From Gaiellasilicea sp963707575 (GTDB lineage: Bacteria; Actinomycetota; Thermoleophilia; Gaiellales; Gaiellaceae): a stretch of DNA of 64,000 nucleotides. Below, piece after piece: positions 26,567 through 35,120 of this stretch (position 1 is its first letter; every line of letters starts with the position of its first letter). The notes under the pieces were generated by a model. It made no database searches. It was not told where the DNA came from and saw only the letters and a list, made by a program, of their open reading frames with translations. Made by a program: the position numbers and the translations under genes. Location of the stretch: NCBI GenBank assembly GCA_963707575.1, contig OY970171.1:1488001-1552000 (forward strand), read 5' to 3'.

Positions 26567-27489
26567 GCAAGGTCGCATTCTGCTTCCCCGGTCAGGGGTC
26601 GCTCGAGGCCGGGATGGGGAAGGAGATCGCCGCGGCCGTGCCGGAGGCGATGGAGGTGTTCCGCGTCGGCAGTGAGGCTTCGGGCCTCGACCTCGTCCGG
26701 CTCTGCTTCGAGGCGCCGCTCGACGAGCTCGTCGACACCGAGGTGCAGCAACCGGCCCTCGTCGCGACGAGCCTCGCCGTCTTGGCGGCCCTGCGCGCGC
26801 GCGGCATCGAGCCCGACGTCGTCGTCGGCCATTCGGTCGGCGAGTTCGCCGCGCTGGCCTCGGTGTCGGCCATGTCAACCGACGAGGCGATCGGCCTCGT
26901 GCGCGAGCGCGGGCTCGCGATGGCGGAGGCGGCGCGCAAGCATCCCGGCTCGATGGCCGCGATCCTCGGGCTCGAGGACGACGTGGTCGAGAACCTGTGC
27001 CGCAAGATCCTCGGCGTCTGGCCGGCGAACTACAACTGCCCGGGGCAGATCGTCGTCTCGGGCGAGGACGGGGCCGTGGAGGAGCTCTGCGCCGAGGCCG
27101 AGAGCCTCGGCGCCCGACGAGCGATCAAGCTGAAGGTCTCTGGCGCGTTCCATAGCCCCCTGGTCGCGCGTGCCGCCGACCGTCTGCGCCCCGCCATCGA
27201 CCGGATCGGCTTCCACGAGCCGATCGCTCCCTTCATGTCGACGGTGACGGCGAAGATCGAGCCGTGCCAGCGCTTCGGCGCGCTGCTCGTCGACCAGCTC
27301 ACGGCCCCCGTTCGCTTCACCCAGTCGGCGACCGAGCTGATCCGGGACGGCGTGCACACCTTCGTCGAGGTCGGGCCTGGCAGCGTGCTCTCGGGCCTCG
27401 TCAAGCGGATCGACAAGAGCGTCAAGGCGATCTCGGTGAACAACCTCGCCGGCATCGACAAGGTCGAGGAAGCCCTCGAGACGGCCTAA
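26563..27489 (+). CDS. fabD: Malonyl-CoA:ACP transacylase FabD
   Basis: 308 residues from ATG 26563. It has CFPGQGSLEAGMGKEI at the N-terminus and the nucleophile elbow VVGHSVGEFAALA with catalytic Ser. Other family blocks are an arginine-containing RERGLAMAEAA segment and a histidine in VSGAFHSPLVA. It moves malonyl groups from CoA to ACP. The gene ends in TAA, on which the structured element E2 begins, so fabG downstream is separated by 160 bp. Confidence 0.96.
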   Translation: MSKVAFCFPGQGSLEAGMGKEIAAAVPEAMEVFRVGSEASGLDLVRLCFEAPLDELVDTEVQQPALVATSLAVLAALRARGIEPDVVVGHSVGEFAALASVSAMSTDEAIGLVRERGLAMAEAARKHPGSMAAILGLEDDVVENLCRKILGVWPANYNCPGQIVVSGEDGAVEELCAEAESLGARRAIKLKVSGAFHSPLVARAADRLRPAIDRIGFHEPIAPFMSTVTAKIEPCQRFGALLVDQLTAPVRFTQSATELIRDGVHTFVEVGPGSVLSGLVKRIDKSVKAISVNNLAGIDKVEEALETA

Positions 27490-27651
27490 TGGGGCTCCCG
27501 GCGACAGTTAGGGCGCCGCTAGCGCGCGATCTGCGGCGCGCTGCGGCGTCCTCGGTTGTGTCCATACCTTCGGGTATGAACGCTCCCTGCGTCCTTGCAT
27601 CGCTTGCAGCTCACGCGCTATCGACGCGAAACCATCACCGGGAGCCCCATT
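27488..27651 (+). repeat. Structured intergenic element, family 1, copy E2 (fabD / fabG)
   Basis: 164 bp bounded by a perfect 14-bp inverted repeat (27488-27501 with 27638-27651). The left arm starts inside the fabD stop codon. The right arm ends inside the fabG start codon and contains GGGAG, the likely fabG ribosome-binding site. An apical hairpin at 27563-27578 has 6 bp around a TTCG loop. Conserved blocks: GCGGCGTCCTC at 27543-27553 and CCTGCGTCCTTGC at 27585-27597. A middle stem may form from GCGCG/CGCGC and CTGC/GCAG. Confidence 0.8.
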
Positions 27652-28375
27652 GACCTTCGCCTCCCTGGAGGGGAAGACGGCGCTCGTCACAGGGGCGTCG
27701 AAGGGCATCGGCCGCGCGATCGCAACTGAGCTCGCGGCCGCGGGCGCCTCCGTGGTGCTCGGCTATCGCAGCGGCCAGGAGGAGGCAGAGGCGCTGGCCG
27801 GCGAGCTCGGCGGCCGCGCGCTCCAGGCCGACGTCTCGAGTGCCGACGACGCGCGTCGGCTCGTCGAGGAGGCGGGCGACGTCGACATCCTGGTCAACAA
27901 TGCGGGGCTGACCCGCGACGGCCTGCTCGCGCGGATGTCGGACGACGACTGGCGCACCGTGATCGACACGAACCTCTCCTCGGTCTTCTACACGTGTCGG
28001 GCCGTCACGCGGCCGATGATGAAGAAGCGCGCGGGGGCGATCGTGAACATCTCCTCGATCGTTGGCGTGCACGGCAACTGGGGCCAGACGAACTACGCCG
28101 CCTCGAAGGCGGGGATCATCGGCTTCACGAAGTCGCTCGCGCGTGAGCTGGGCTCGCGCAACGTACGCGCGAACGTCGTCGCCCCGGGCTACGTGAAGAC
28201 GCAGCTCACGGACGTGCTGCCCGAGGATGCGACCGCCGCCATGCTCACGAATACGCCGCTCGGCAGGCTCGGCGACCCGGGTGACGTCGCCGGGGCTGTA
28301 CGCTTCCTCTGCTCCGACGAGGCCTCGTTCATCACGGGTGAGGTACTGCTCGTCGACGGCGGCCTGGGGATGTAG
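27650..28375 (+). CDS. fabG: 3-oxoacyl-ACP reductase FabG
   Basis: 241 residues from TTG 27650. It is a short-chain dehydrogenase with TGASKGIGRAIA (about 14), an NNAGLTRDGLLARM block, catalytic Ser in NISSIVG, and YAASKAG carrying Tyr and Lys. The DGGLGM ending is typical of FabG. It reduces 3-oxoacyl-ACP with NADPH. The ribosome-binding site and start codon lie within the right arm of element E2, so pairing of that arm could limit translation. No acpP lies between fabG and fabF. Confidence 0.95.
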   Translation: MTFASLEGKTALVTGASKGIGRAIATELAAAGASVVLGYRSGQEEAEALAGELGGRALQADVSSADDARRLVEEAGDVDILVNNAGLTRDGLLARMSDDDWRTVIDTNLSSVFYTCRAVTRPMMKKRAGAIVNISSIVGVHGNWGQTNYAASKAGIIGFTKSLARELGSRNVRANVVAPGYVKTQLTDVLPEDATAAMLTNTPLGRLGDPGDVAGAVRFLCSDEASFITGEVLLVDGGLGM

Positions 28376-28381
28376 AGGACA

Positions 28382-29641
28382 TTGAGCTCAGACAACGGCA
28401 GACGCAGGGTGGTCGTCACCGGCCTCGGCATGGTGACGCCGCTCGGAAACGACGTCGAGACGTCGTGGACGAACCTGATCGCGGGGGAGTCGGGCGCGGC
28501 CACGATCGAGCAGTTCGACGCCAGCGAGTTCCCGGTTCACTTCGCCGCCGAGCTGAAGGACTTCGACCCGACGCAGTGGATCGATCGCAAGCAGGCCCGG
28601 CGCATGGACCGCTTCGCGCAGATGGTCGTCTCCGCTGCGCGCCAGGCCGAGGCCGACTCCGGCCTGGACATCTCGAAGGTGTCGGCCCGCGTCGGGGCGT
28701 CGATCGCGACCGGGATCGGCGGGCTCGGCGCCTTCCAGGACTGCTACCAAACGCTGATCGACCGCGGCCCCGATCGGGTCAACCCGTTCTCGATCACCGC
28801 GATCATCCCCAACATGGGTGCCGGCTGGGTCTCGATGGAGCTTGGCACACAGGGGCCGCTCTCCTCGCAGTGCACGGCGTGCGCCGCGTCGAACATGGCG
28901 ATCGGCGAAGGCGCGGACGCGATCAGGCTCGGCCGCGCGGACGCGATGCTCTGCGGCGGCACGGAGGCCGGGATCACACGGGTCGGCATCGCCGGCTTCG
29001 GTGCGATGCGGGCGCTCTCGCGCCGGAACGACGACCCGAAGCGCGCGTCCCGCCCGTTCGACGCCGAGCGCGACGGTTTCGTGATGGGCGAGGCCGGCGC
29101 CGTTGTCGTGCTGGAGGAGCTGGAGCATGCGCGCAAGCGCGGTGCCTCGATCTATGCGGAGCTGCTCGGCTACGGCGTCTCCTCGGACGCGAACCACATC
29201 ACCGAGCCCGACCCGTCCGGGACGAACCCTGCGCGCGCGATGCAGATGGCGCTGGCGGAGGCGTCCGTCGATCCCTCCGAGGTCGGCTACATCAACGCCC
29301 ATGGCACCTCGACGCCGCTCGGCGATGCATCCGAGACGCGCGTGATCAAGCTGGCGATGGGCGAGGAGAACGCCGCGAGAATCCCGATCTCCTCGACGAA
29401 GGGTGCGACGGGCCACTGCCTCGGCGCGGCCGGCGCCGTCGAGGCGATCTTCACGATCCTGGCGACGAAGAACGGGATCCTGCCGCCGACGATCAACTAC
29501 GAGTTCGAGGATCCCACCTGCGACCTCGACTACATCCCGAACGAGGCCAGGGAGGCTCCGATCGAGGTCGGCCTCTCCAACTCGTTCGGCTTCGGCGGCC
29601 ACAACGCCTGCGTCGTCTTCCGCCGCTTCGACGAGCAGTAA
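28382..29641 (+). CDS. fabF: 3-oxoacyl-ACP synthase II FabF
   Basis: 419 residues from TTG 28382, six bases after the fabG stop and with AGAGGA just upstream. The thiolase-fold triad is present: Cys in SSQCTACAASNMAIG, His in YINAHGTSTPLGD, His in GATGHCLGAAG. It elongates acyl-ACP with malonyl-ACP. The C-terminal block SNSFGFGGHNACVVF is characteristic. Its TAA stop overlaps the first base of structured element E3. Confidence 0.96.
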   Translation: MSSDNGRRRVVVTGLGMVTPLGNDVETSWTNLIAGESGAATIEQFDASEFPVHFAAELKDFDPTQWIDRKQARRMDRFAQMVVSAARQAEADSGLDISKVSARVGASIATGIGGLGAFQDCYQTLIDRGPDRVNPFSITAIIPNMGAGWVSMELGTQGPLSSQCTACAASNMAIGEGADAIRLGRADAMLCGGTEAGITRVGIAGFGAMRALSRRNDDPKRASRPFDAERDGFVMGEAGAVVVLEELEHARKRGASIYAELLGYGVSSDANHITEPDPSGTNPARAMQMALAEASVDPSEVGYINAHGTSTPLGDASETRVIKLAMGEENAARIPISSTKGATGHCLGAAGAVEAIFTILATKNGILPPTINYEFEDPTCDLDYIPNEAREAPIEVGLSNSFGFGGHNACVVFRRFDEQ

Positions 29642-29803
29642 GAGGCTCTAACGCAATGAAGCCTGAGCCGCTGGGGCACGCTGGGCGGCGCGATGCGGCG
29701 TCCTCAGTCGTGCCGATATGCCCGCATGTCGACGCTTCCTGCGTCCTTGCCTCGCACCACCCACCGCGCCTCATCGGCGAGACGTCATCACGTTAGAGCC
29801 TCT
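29641..29803 (+). repeat. Structured intergenic element, family 1, copy E3 (fabF / HAD gene)
   Basis: 163 bp bounded by a perfect 13-bp inverted repeat (29641-29653 with 29791-29803), starting on the last base of the fabF stop. An apical hairpin at 29714-29731 has 7 bp (one G-T pair) around CCCG. A middle GGCGCG/CGCGCC pairing is possible. Conserved blocks are GCGGCGTCCTC at 29695-29705 and CCTGCGTCCTTGC at 29738-29750. The arms differ completely from those of E1 and E2. Confidence 0.8.
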
Positions 29804-29815
29804 AAGCTGCCGCGC

Positions 29816-30490
29816 ATGTCGCGCTGGGCCACGTTCGACGTCTACGGCACGCTGATCGACTGGAACGCCGGGATCCGTGGCGTGCTCGAGCGCCTCTACG
29901 GCGCCGAGCAGGCGCCCGCACTGCTCGCGCGCTACCACGAGCTCGAGCCCGAGGTGCAGACCGAGGGCTACCGCTCCTACGCCGAGGTGCTCACGCTGAC
30001 GCTCGAGCGGCTCGCGAACGAGTCCGGCTACGGGATCCCCGAGGGCGAGAGCGGCGCGCTGCCGCGGTCGCTGCCCGACTGGCCGCCCTTCCCCGAGGTG
30101 CCCGAGGCGCTCGCGGAGCTGCGCCGGCGCGGTTGGAGCCTGGCCCTGCTCTCGAACACCGACCGCGACCTGATCGCGGCGTCGCAGCGGGCGCTCGGCG
30201 TCCCGGTCGACCTGACGATCGTCGCCGAGGACGTCCAGTCCTACAAGCCCGCGCACGCGCACTGGGAGCGCTTCTTCGAGCTGACGACCGCCGACCGCGA
30301 GCACCACGTGCACGTCGCCGCCAGTCGCTTCCACGACATCGCGCCCGCGCGGGAGCTGGAGCTGAGCTGCGTCTGGATCGATCGGGGCGGCGAGGACTCG
30401 CAGGCACACGATGCGGCCGTGAAGGCGGACCGCACCCTGCCCGACCTCTCCGGCCTGCCCGACGTGCTCGACGAGCTCGCGCCGGCATGA
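29816..30490 (+). CDS. HAD-superfamily hydrolase (haloacid dehalogenase type II-like)
   Basis: 224 residues from ATG 29816. Motif I is TFDVYGTLIDWNAG with the nucleophile Asp, motif II LLSNTDRD, motif III Lys in SYKPAHAHW, and motif IV is weak, around RGGEDSQAHD. The cap between motifs I and II is helical, as in type II haloacid dehalogenases, but many such proteins are phosphatases. The substrate is unknown. It heads an overlapping gene chain with two GNAT proteins and an arginase-like protein. Confidence 0.85.
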   Translation: MSRWATFDVYGTLIDWNAGIRGVLERLYGAEQAPALLARYHELEPEVQTEGYRSYAEVLTLTLERLANESGYGIPEGESGALPRSLPDWPPFPEVPEALAELRRRGWSLALLSNTDRDLIAASQRALGVPVDLTIVAEDVQSYKPAHAHWERFFELTTADREHHVHVAASRFHDIAPARELELSCVWIDRGGEDSQAHDAAVKADRTLPDLSGLPDVLDELAPA

Positions 30491-31431
30491 CCGTCGCCCG
30501 TCCGGTCCGCAGGACGGCCACCGAGGCCGACCTGCCGGAGGTGCTCGCGCTCGCGCAGGCTTCCGACACCGTGCTGATCGGCGAGACCGACTGGACCGAG
30601 ACCGATCTGCGCGAGGAGTGGGAGGACTACGACCTCGCGCGCGACGTCTTCCTGCTCGAGCTCGAGGGGCGCCTGGCCGGCTATGCCGCCTTCGAGCGCA
30701 AGGGCGGCGGCCGCATGCTCGTCGACGGCTACGTGCACCCGGAGCTGACCGGCAACGGCGTCGGGTCCGAGCTGCTTCGGCTGACCGAGGAACGCGCCCG
30801 CGAGGAAGTCGCGTCCGTGCCGGCCGGAGAGCGCGCCTACCTCCAGAACGCCGCGCTGCAGAGCGACCCGGCCGCGCCCGCGCTGTTCGCCGCCCACGGC
30901 TACTGGTCGACCAGGCACTTCTGGCGCATGGTGATCGACCTCGAGCGTGCGCCCGAGCCTGTGGTTCCGGACGGGATCGAGCTCCGGCTCCTACGCGATC
31001 CCGAGGAGCGGCGCGCGCTGTACGAGACGCTCGAGGAGGCGTTCGAGGACCACTGGGAGCATCGGCCTCGGAGCTTCGAGGAGTGGTCGAAGAACGTCTT
31101 CGACGTCGAGGGCTACGATCCGAGTCTCGTCTGGGTCGCGCTCGAAGGGGAAGAGCTCGTGGCCGGAAACGTCTGCTACTGGAAGCGCCACGGCGAGTGG
31201 GGCTGGGTCGGCACCCTCGGCGTCCGGCCGCCCTGGCGCCGGCGGAAGATCGCGGAGGCACTGCTCGAGACGGCGTTCGCGGAGTTTTTCCGCCGGGGCG
31301 AGCGGCGCGTCGCGCTCGGCGTGGACGCGCAGAGCCCGACCGGCGCCACGCGCCTCTACGAGAAGGCCGGCATGCGCGTCTTCTGGGAGGCCGTCGTCTA
31401 CGAGAAGGAGCTCCGCCCTGCAGTCGGCTGA
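30487..31431 (+). CDS. Tandem GNAT-fold acetyltransferase
   Basis: 314 residues from ATG 30487, overlapping the HAD stop. Two GNAT domains are seen. In the first (about 5-155) the acetyl-CoA loop reads VHPELTGNGVGSELLRL. In the second (about 165-310) it reads VRPPWRRRKIAEALLETAF, followed by LGVDAQSPTGATRLYEKAGM. Layout resembles MshD, which acetylates Cys-GlcN-Ins in mycothiol synthesis, but sequence alone does not support that substrate. The downstream gene is a paralogue with the same two-domain form. Confidence 0.82.
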   Translation: MTVARPVRRTATEADLPEVLALAQASDTVLIGETDWTETDLREEWEDYDLARDVFLLELEGRLAGYAAFERKGGGRMLVDGYVHPELTGNGVGSELLRLTEERAREEVASVPAGERAYLQNAALQSDPAAPALFAAHGYWSTRHFWRMVIDLERAPEPVVPDGIELRLLRDPEERRALYETLEEAFEDHWEHRPRSFEEWSKNVFDVEGYDPSLVWVALEGEELVAGNVCYWKRHGEWGWVGTLGVRPPWRRRKIAEALLETAFAEFFRRGERRVALGVDAQSPTGATRLYEKAGMRVFWEAVVYEKELRPAVG

Positions 31432-32308
31432 GCTCGTCCTCCGGACCGCCACGCCCGCCGACGCCCCGGCGATCGCCGACGTCCTCAATGCCCACTCGGT
31501 CGCGCTCTTCGACGAGAGCGATCTGACGTCGGCCACGGTGACGGGGTGGTTCGGGCTACCGAGGGTCGTCTGGTTCGGGCTGGCGGAGCGCGACGGCCGC
31601 GCCGTGGGCTACGCCGACGTCCAGCTGAGCGACACCCACACCGACGTCGACGCCCGCGCGCTCGACGCCGATGCCGTGTCCGCGCTCGTGCGGGCCTCGG
31701 TCGAGCACGCGAATCCCAGCCTGCCGGTCTGGGGGTACGCGCCCGCGACCGACGAGTCGGCCGCCGCCGCCTACGCCGCCGAGGGGTTCTCCGTGATCCG
31801 CCACTCGTTCACGATGCTGACCCGGCTCGACTCCGAGCCGGAAGCGCCGGCGTGGCCGGAGGGAGTCGCCGTCAGGCCGTGGCAGGAGGGTGACGACCCG
31901 ACCTTCCACGCAGCGCTCCAGGACACGTTTGCCGAGCACTTCGGCTTCGAGCCGCGCCCGTACGACGAGTGGTTGCAGGCGACGGAAGCCCAGCCGGAGA
32001 CCGACCGGACGCTGTGGGTCCTGGCGCTGGCGGATGGCGAGGCCGCCGGTTTCGCGCAGTGCGCTTGGCACAGCTCCGGCGACCGGACGTTCGGCTGGGT
32101 GAACGAGCTGGGCGTCCGCACGGCGTGGCGGCGGCGCGGTCTGGGGCTGGCGTTGCTCCGGCACGCATTCGCCGAGTTCCACCGGCGTGGGGCGACGCGG
32201 GTCGGGCTCGGGGTCGACGGGGAGAACACGACCGGGGCGGTCCGGCTCTACGAGCGGGCGGGGATGCACGTCACGCGCCGCTACGACACGTGGGAGCTCC
32301 GGCGGTGA
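31418..32308 (+). CDS. Second tandem GNAT-fold acetyltransferase
   Basis: 296 residues if started at CTG 31418, which follows AAGGAG by 7 nt and overlaps the upstream gene by 14 bp. No ATG, GTG or TTG occurs in this frame near the domain start. The N-terminal GNAT half is degenerate (no clear acetyl-CoA loop). The C-terminal half has ELGVRTAWRRRGLGLALLRH and LGVDGENTTGAVRLYERAGM. It is a paralogue of the preceding gene. The partner and substrate are unknown. Confidence 0.8.
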   Translation: MQSAELVLRTATPADAPAIADVLNAHSVALFDESDLTSATVTGWFGLPRVVWFGLAERDGRAVGYADVQLSDTHTDVDARALDADAVSALVRASVEHANPSLPVWGYAPATDESAAAAYAAEGFSVIRHSFTMLTRLDSEPEAPAWPEGVAVRPWQEGDDPTFHAALQDTFAEHFGFEPRPYDEWLQATEAQPETDRTLWVLALADGEAAGFAQCAWHSSGDRTFGWVNELGVRTAWRRRGLGLALLRHAFAEFHRRGATRVGLGVDGENTTGAVRLYERAGMHVTRRYDTWELRR

Positions 32309-33081
32309 GCCGGCTTCGCGCTCGCTGCCCGCACTGCCGCACGCTGACGGCGGTCGCGATCGGGCCCGACTACCAGTGCCATTCCTGCGGACGCGAGTTC
32401 GGCGCCGGGCTCGTGCGCGTGCCGCGCGCGTGGGGCGCGGGAGGCGAGCGGATGGTGGAGGCGGCGTGGCTCGAGCTGCCGTATCCGGAGGCGGCGGTCG
32501 TCGACGAGGAATCGCTGGCGGAGCAGACGCTCGCGCTTGCCTCCGACCTCCCCGACCGGCCGCTCGTGCTGGGTGGCTGCTGCTGCGCGCACGTGGGAGC
32601 GGTGGAAGGGCTCGCCGGGGGCGAGGACACGCTCGGCGTCGTCTGGATCGACGCGCACGGCGATTTGAACACGCCGGCGAGCTCGCCCTCCGGCAACGCC
32701 TGGGGCATGGCGCTGCGGATGCTGATCGACGACGGGGCGGTGGAGGCCGGCAATGTCGCACTCGTCGGCAGCCGCGCGCTCGACCCGCCCGAGGTGGAGT
32801 TCATCGAGCGCAGCGGGGTGCACACCGGGGAAGGAGCCGTCGAACGTGCGCTCGCGGGCACGGACGCCGTCTACGTCGCGTTCGACGGCGACTCGGTCGA
32901 GCCCGGGGAGCTCGAGGTCTTCTTCCCCGAGCCCGGGGGGCTCAGCCTGGACGGGCTCGAGGCGCTGCTCCGCGAGGTCGCCTCCCGCCGCCGCGTGGCC
33001 GGTGCCGGCCTGACGGGCCTCGTCGGGGCGCCACAGAACGAGGCCAAGCTGGCGCGCCTCTGCGCCGCCCTCGGGCTCTGA
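32305..33081 (+). CDS. Arginase-fold protein with N-terminal zinc ribbon
   Basis: 258 residues from GTG 32305. Residues 1-35 form a zinc ribbon with CPHC and CHSC pairs. The rest is ureohydrolase-like: LGGCCCAHVGAVEG replaces the usual GGDHS, WIDAHGDLNTP keeps the DAHxD metal site, SGNAWGMALRM replaces SGNxHGM, and VAFDGDSVEPG keeps the Asp pair of the last motif. Most metal ligands therefore remain but two motifs are altered, so the substrate may not be arginine or agmatine. Last gene of the HAD/GNAT chain. Confidence 0.8.
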   Translation: MSRLRARCPHCRTLTAVAIGPDYQCHSCGREFGAGLVRVPRAWGAGGERMVEAAWLELPYPEAAVVDEESLAEQTLALASDLPDRPLVLGGCCCAHVGAVEGLAGGEDTLGVVWIDAHGDLNTPASSPSGNAWGMALRMLIDDGAVEAGNVALVGSRALDPPEVEFIERSGVHTGEGAVERALAGTDAVYVAFDGDSVEPGELEVFFPEPGGLSLDGLEALLREVASRRRVAGAGLTGLVGAPQNEAKLARLCAALGL

Positions 33082-33138
33082 CCCGGCTCGCCGGGCGGGT
33101 GTAACCGGCGACGGCGGCGACGGGTCTAAACTCAGGCG

Positions 33139-33988
33139 ATGGCCGAGTCGACCAGCATCGACGTCTCCATCGAGCACAAGCACGTCGCACCCGAGCCGCC
33201 GGCGAAGTCACACCCGAACACCTGTCCCAGCTGCGGCTCGCACTACCGCGACGACGAGCTCGATGCGGCGTTGCGCGTCTGCAGCCACTGCGGGCACCAC
33301 TTCCCGGTGCGCGCGCGGGCGCGAATCGCGCAGCTCGCCGACGAAGGCAGCTTCGTCGAGGAGGCGGCCGACCTCCGCTCGGCCGATCCGCTCGACTTCT
33401 TCGACCTGCGCGCCTACAAGGAGCGCCTCGCCGAAGCCGAGGTCGCGACCGGCCTCGGTGACGCCATGGTGATCGGCCGGGCAGCGATCGAGAGCCGGCC
33501 GTGCGAGCTCGCGGTGATGGACTTCTCCTTCATGGGCGGCTCGATGGGCTCCGTGACGGGCGAGAAGTTCGCGCGCGCCTGCGAGAGCGCGGCGGCTGCC
33601 CGCGTGCCGCTCGTCTCCGTCTCGGCCTCGGGCGGCGCCCGCATGCAGGAAGGGATCCTGGCCCTGATGCAGCTGCCGAAGACCGTGTGCGCCGTCGAGG
33701 AGCTGCACGAGTCCGGGTGCGCGCTGATCAGCGTGATGGCGCATCCCACCACCGGCGGCGTGCTGGCGAGCTTCGCGAGTCTCGGCGACGTGCTGCTGGC
33801 AGAGCCGGGGGCGCTGATGTCCTTTGCCGGCCCGCGCGTGGTGGCGCAGACGACTCGCGAGAAGCTGCCCGACGACTTCGGTCTCGCCGAGGCCAACCTC
33901 CGCTTCGGCCACGTCGATGCGGTCGTGCCGCGCCCCGAGCTGCGCGGAAGGATCGCGCAGCTCCTGGGCCTCTTCGGGAGGGCGGACG

Positions 33989-33999
<11 letters not shown>
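33139..33999 (+). CDS. accD: Acetyl-CoA carboxylase carboxyltransferase beta subunit
   Basis: 286 residues from ATG 33139. An N-terminal zinc ribbon (CPSC and CSHC, about 29-51) marks AccD. The crotonase-fold carboxyltransferase follows, with MDFSFMGGSMGSVTGEKFAR and SVSASGGARMQEGILALMQL. With AccA it transfers carboxyl from biotin to acetyl-CoA, giving malonyl-CoA for the fab enzymes encoded 5 kb upstream. The upstream 57 bp include GTCTAAACT, a possible -10 region. It overlaps accA by 11 bp. Confidence 0.95.
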
Positions 34000-34921
<922 letters not shown>

Positions 34922-34929
34922 GCGGGCGA

Positions 34930-34959
34930 CTATCCACATCATCCACAGGCTTATCCGCA
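34930..34959 (+). promoter_or_regulatory. Cluster of DnaA-box-like sequences
   Basis: Three near-consensus boxes stand in one direction: CTATCCACA (34930-34938), TCATCCACA (34939-34947) and TTATCCGCA (34951-34959), each one base from TTATCCACA. They lie in the 199-bp gap between accA and ligD. The gap also holds a GTTGAGGCCGG / CCGACCTCAAC inverted repeat near 34998-35023. Clusters of this kind can bind DnaA away from the origin or regulate a neighbour. Confidence 0.45.
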
Positions 34960-35120
34960 GTACACTTTCGCGCTCGCAACAGGCCCTCACACGTGTTGAG
35001 GCCGGCAAGAGCCGACCTCAACTGACCCCCCGCTGTGGGTGGAGAAGCTTCAGGGCGGGGCGTGCACACCCGCGTTGCAAGTCATAATCTCCAACCGCGC
35101 CGGCGCGAAACATCGACGTC

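Noticed and set aside
27490..27649. Element E2 as a small peptide gene or acpP
   Set aside because: No frame gives a DSL phosphopantetheine motif or a convincing peptide; inverted-repeat structure explains the segment better.
34922..35120. Second replication origin or plasmid-type origin
   Set aside because: Only three imperfect boxes, no AT-rich unwinding stretch and no replication gene; kept only as a DnaA-box cluster.
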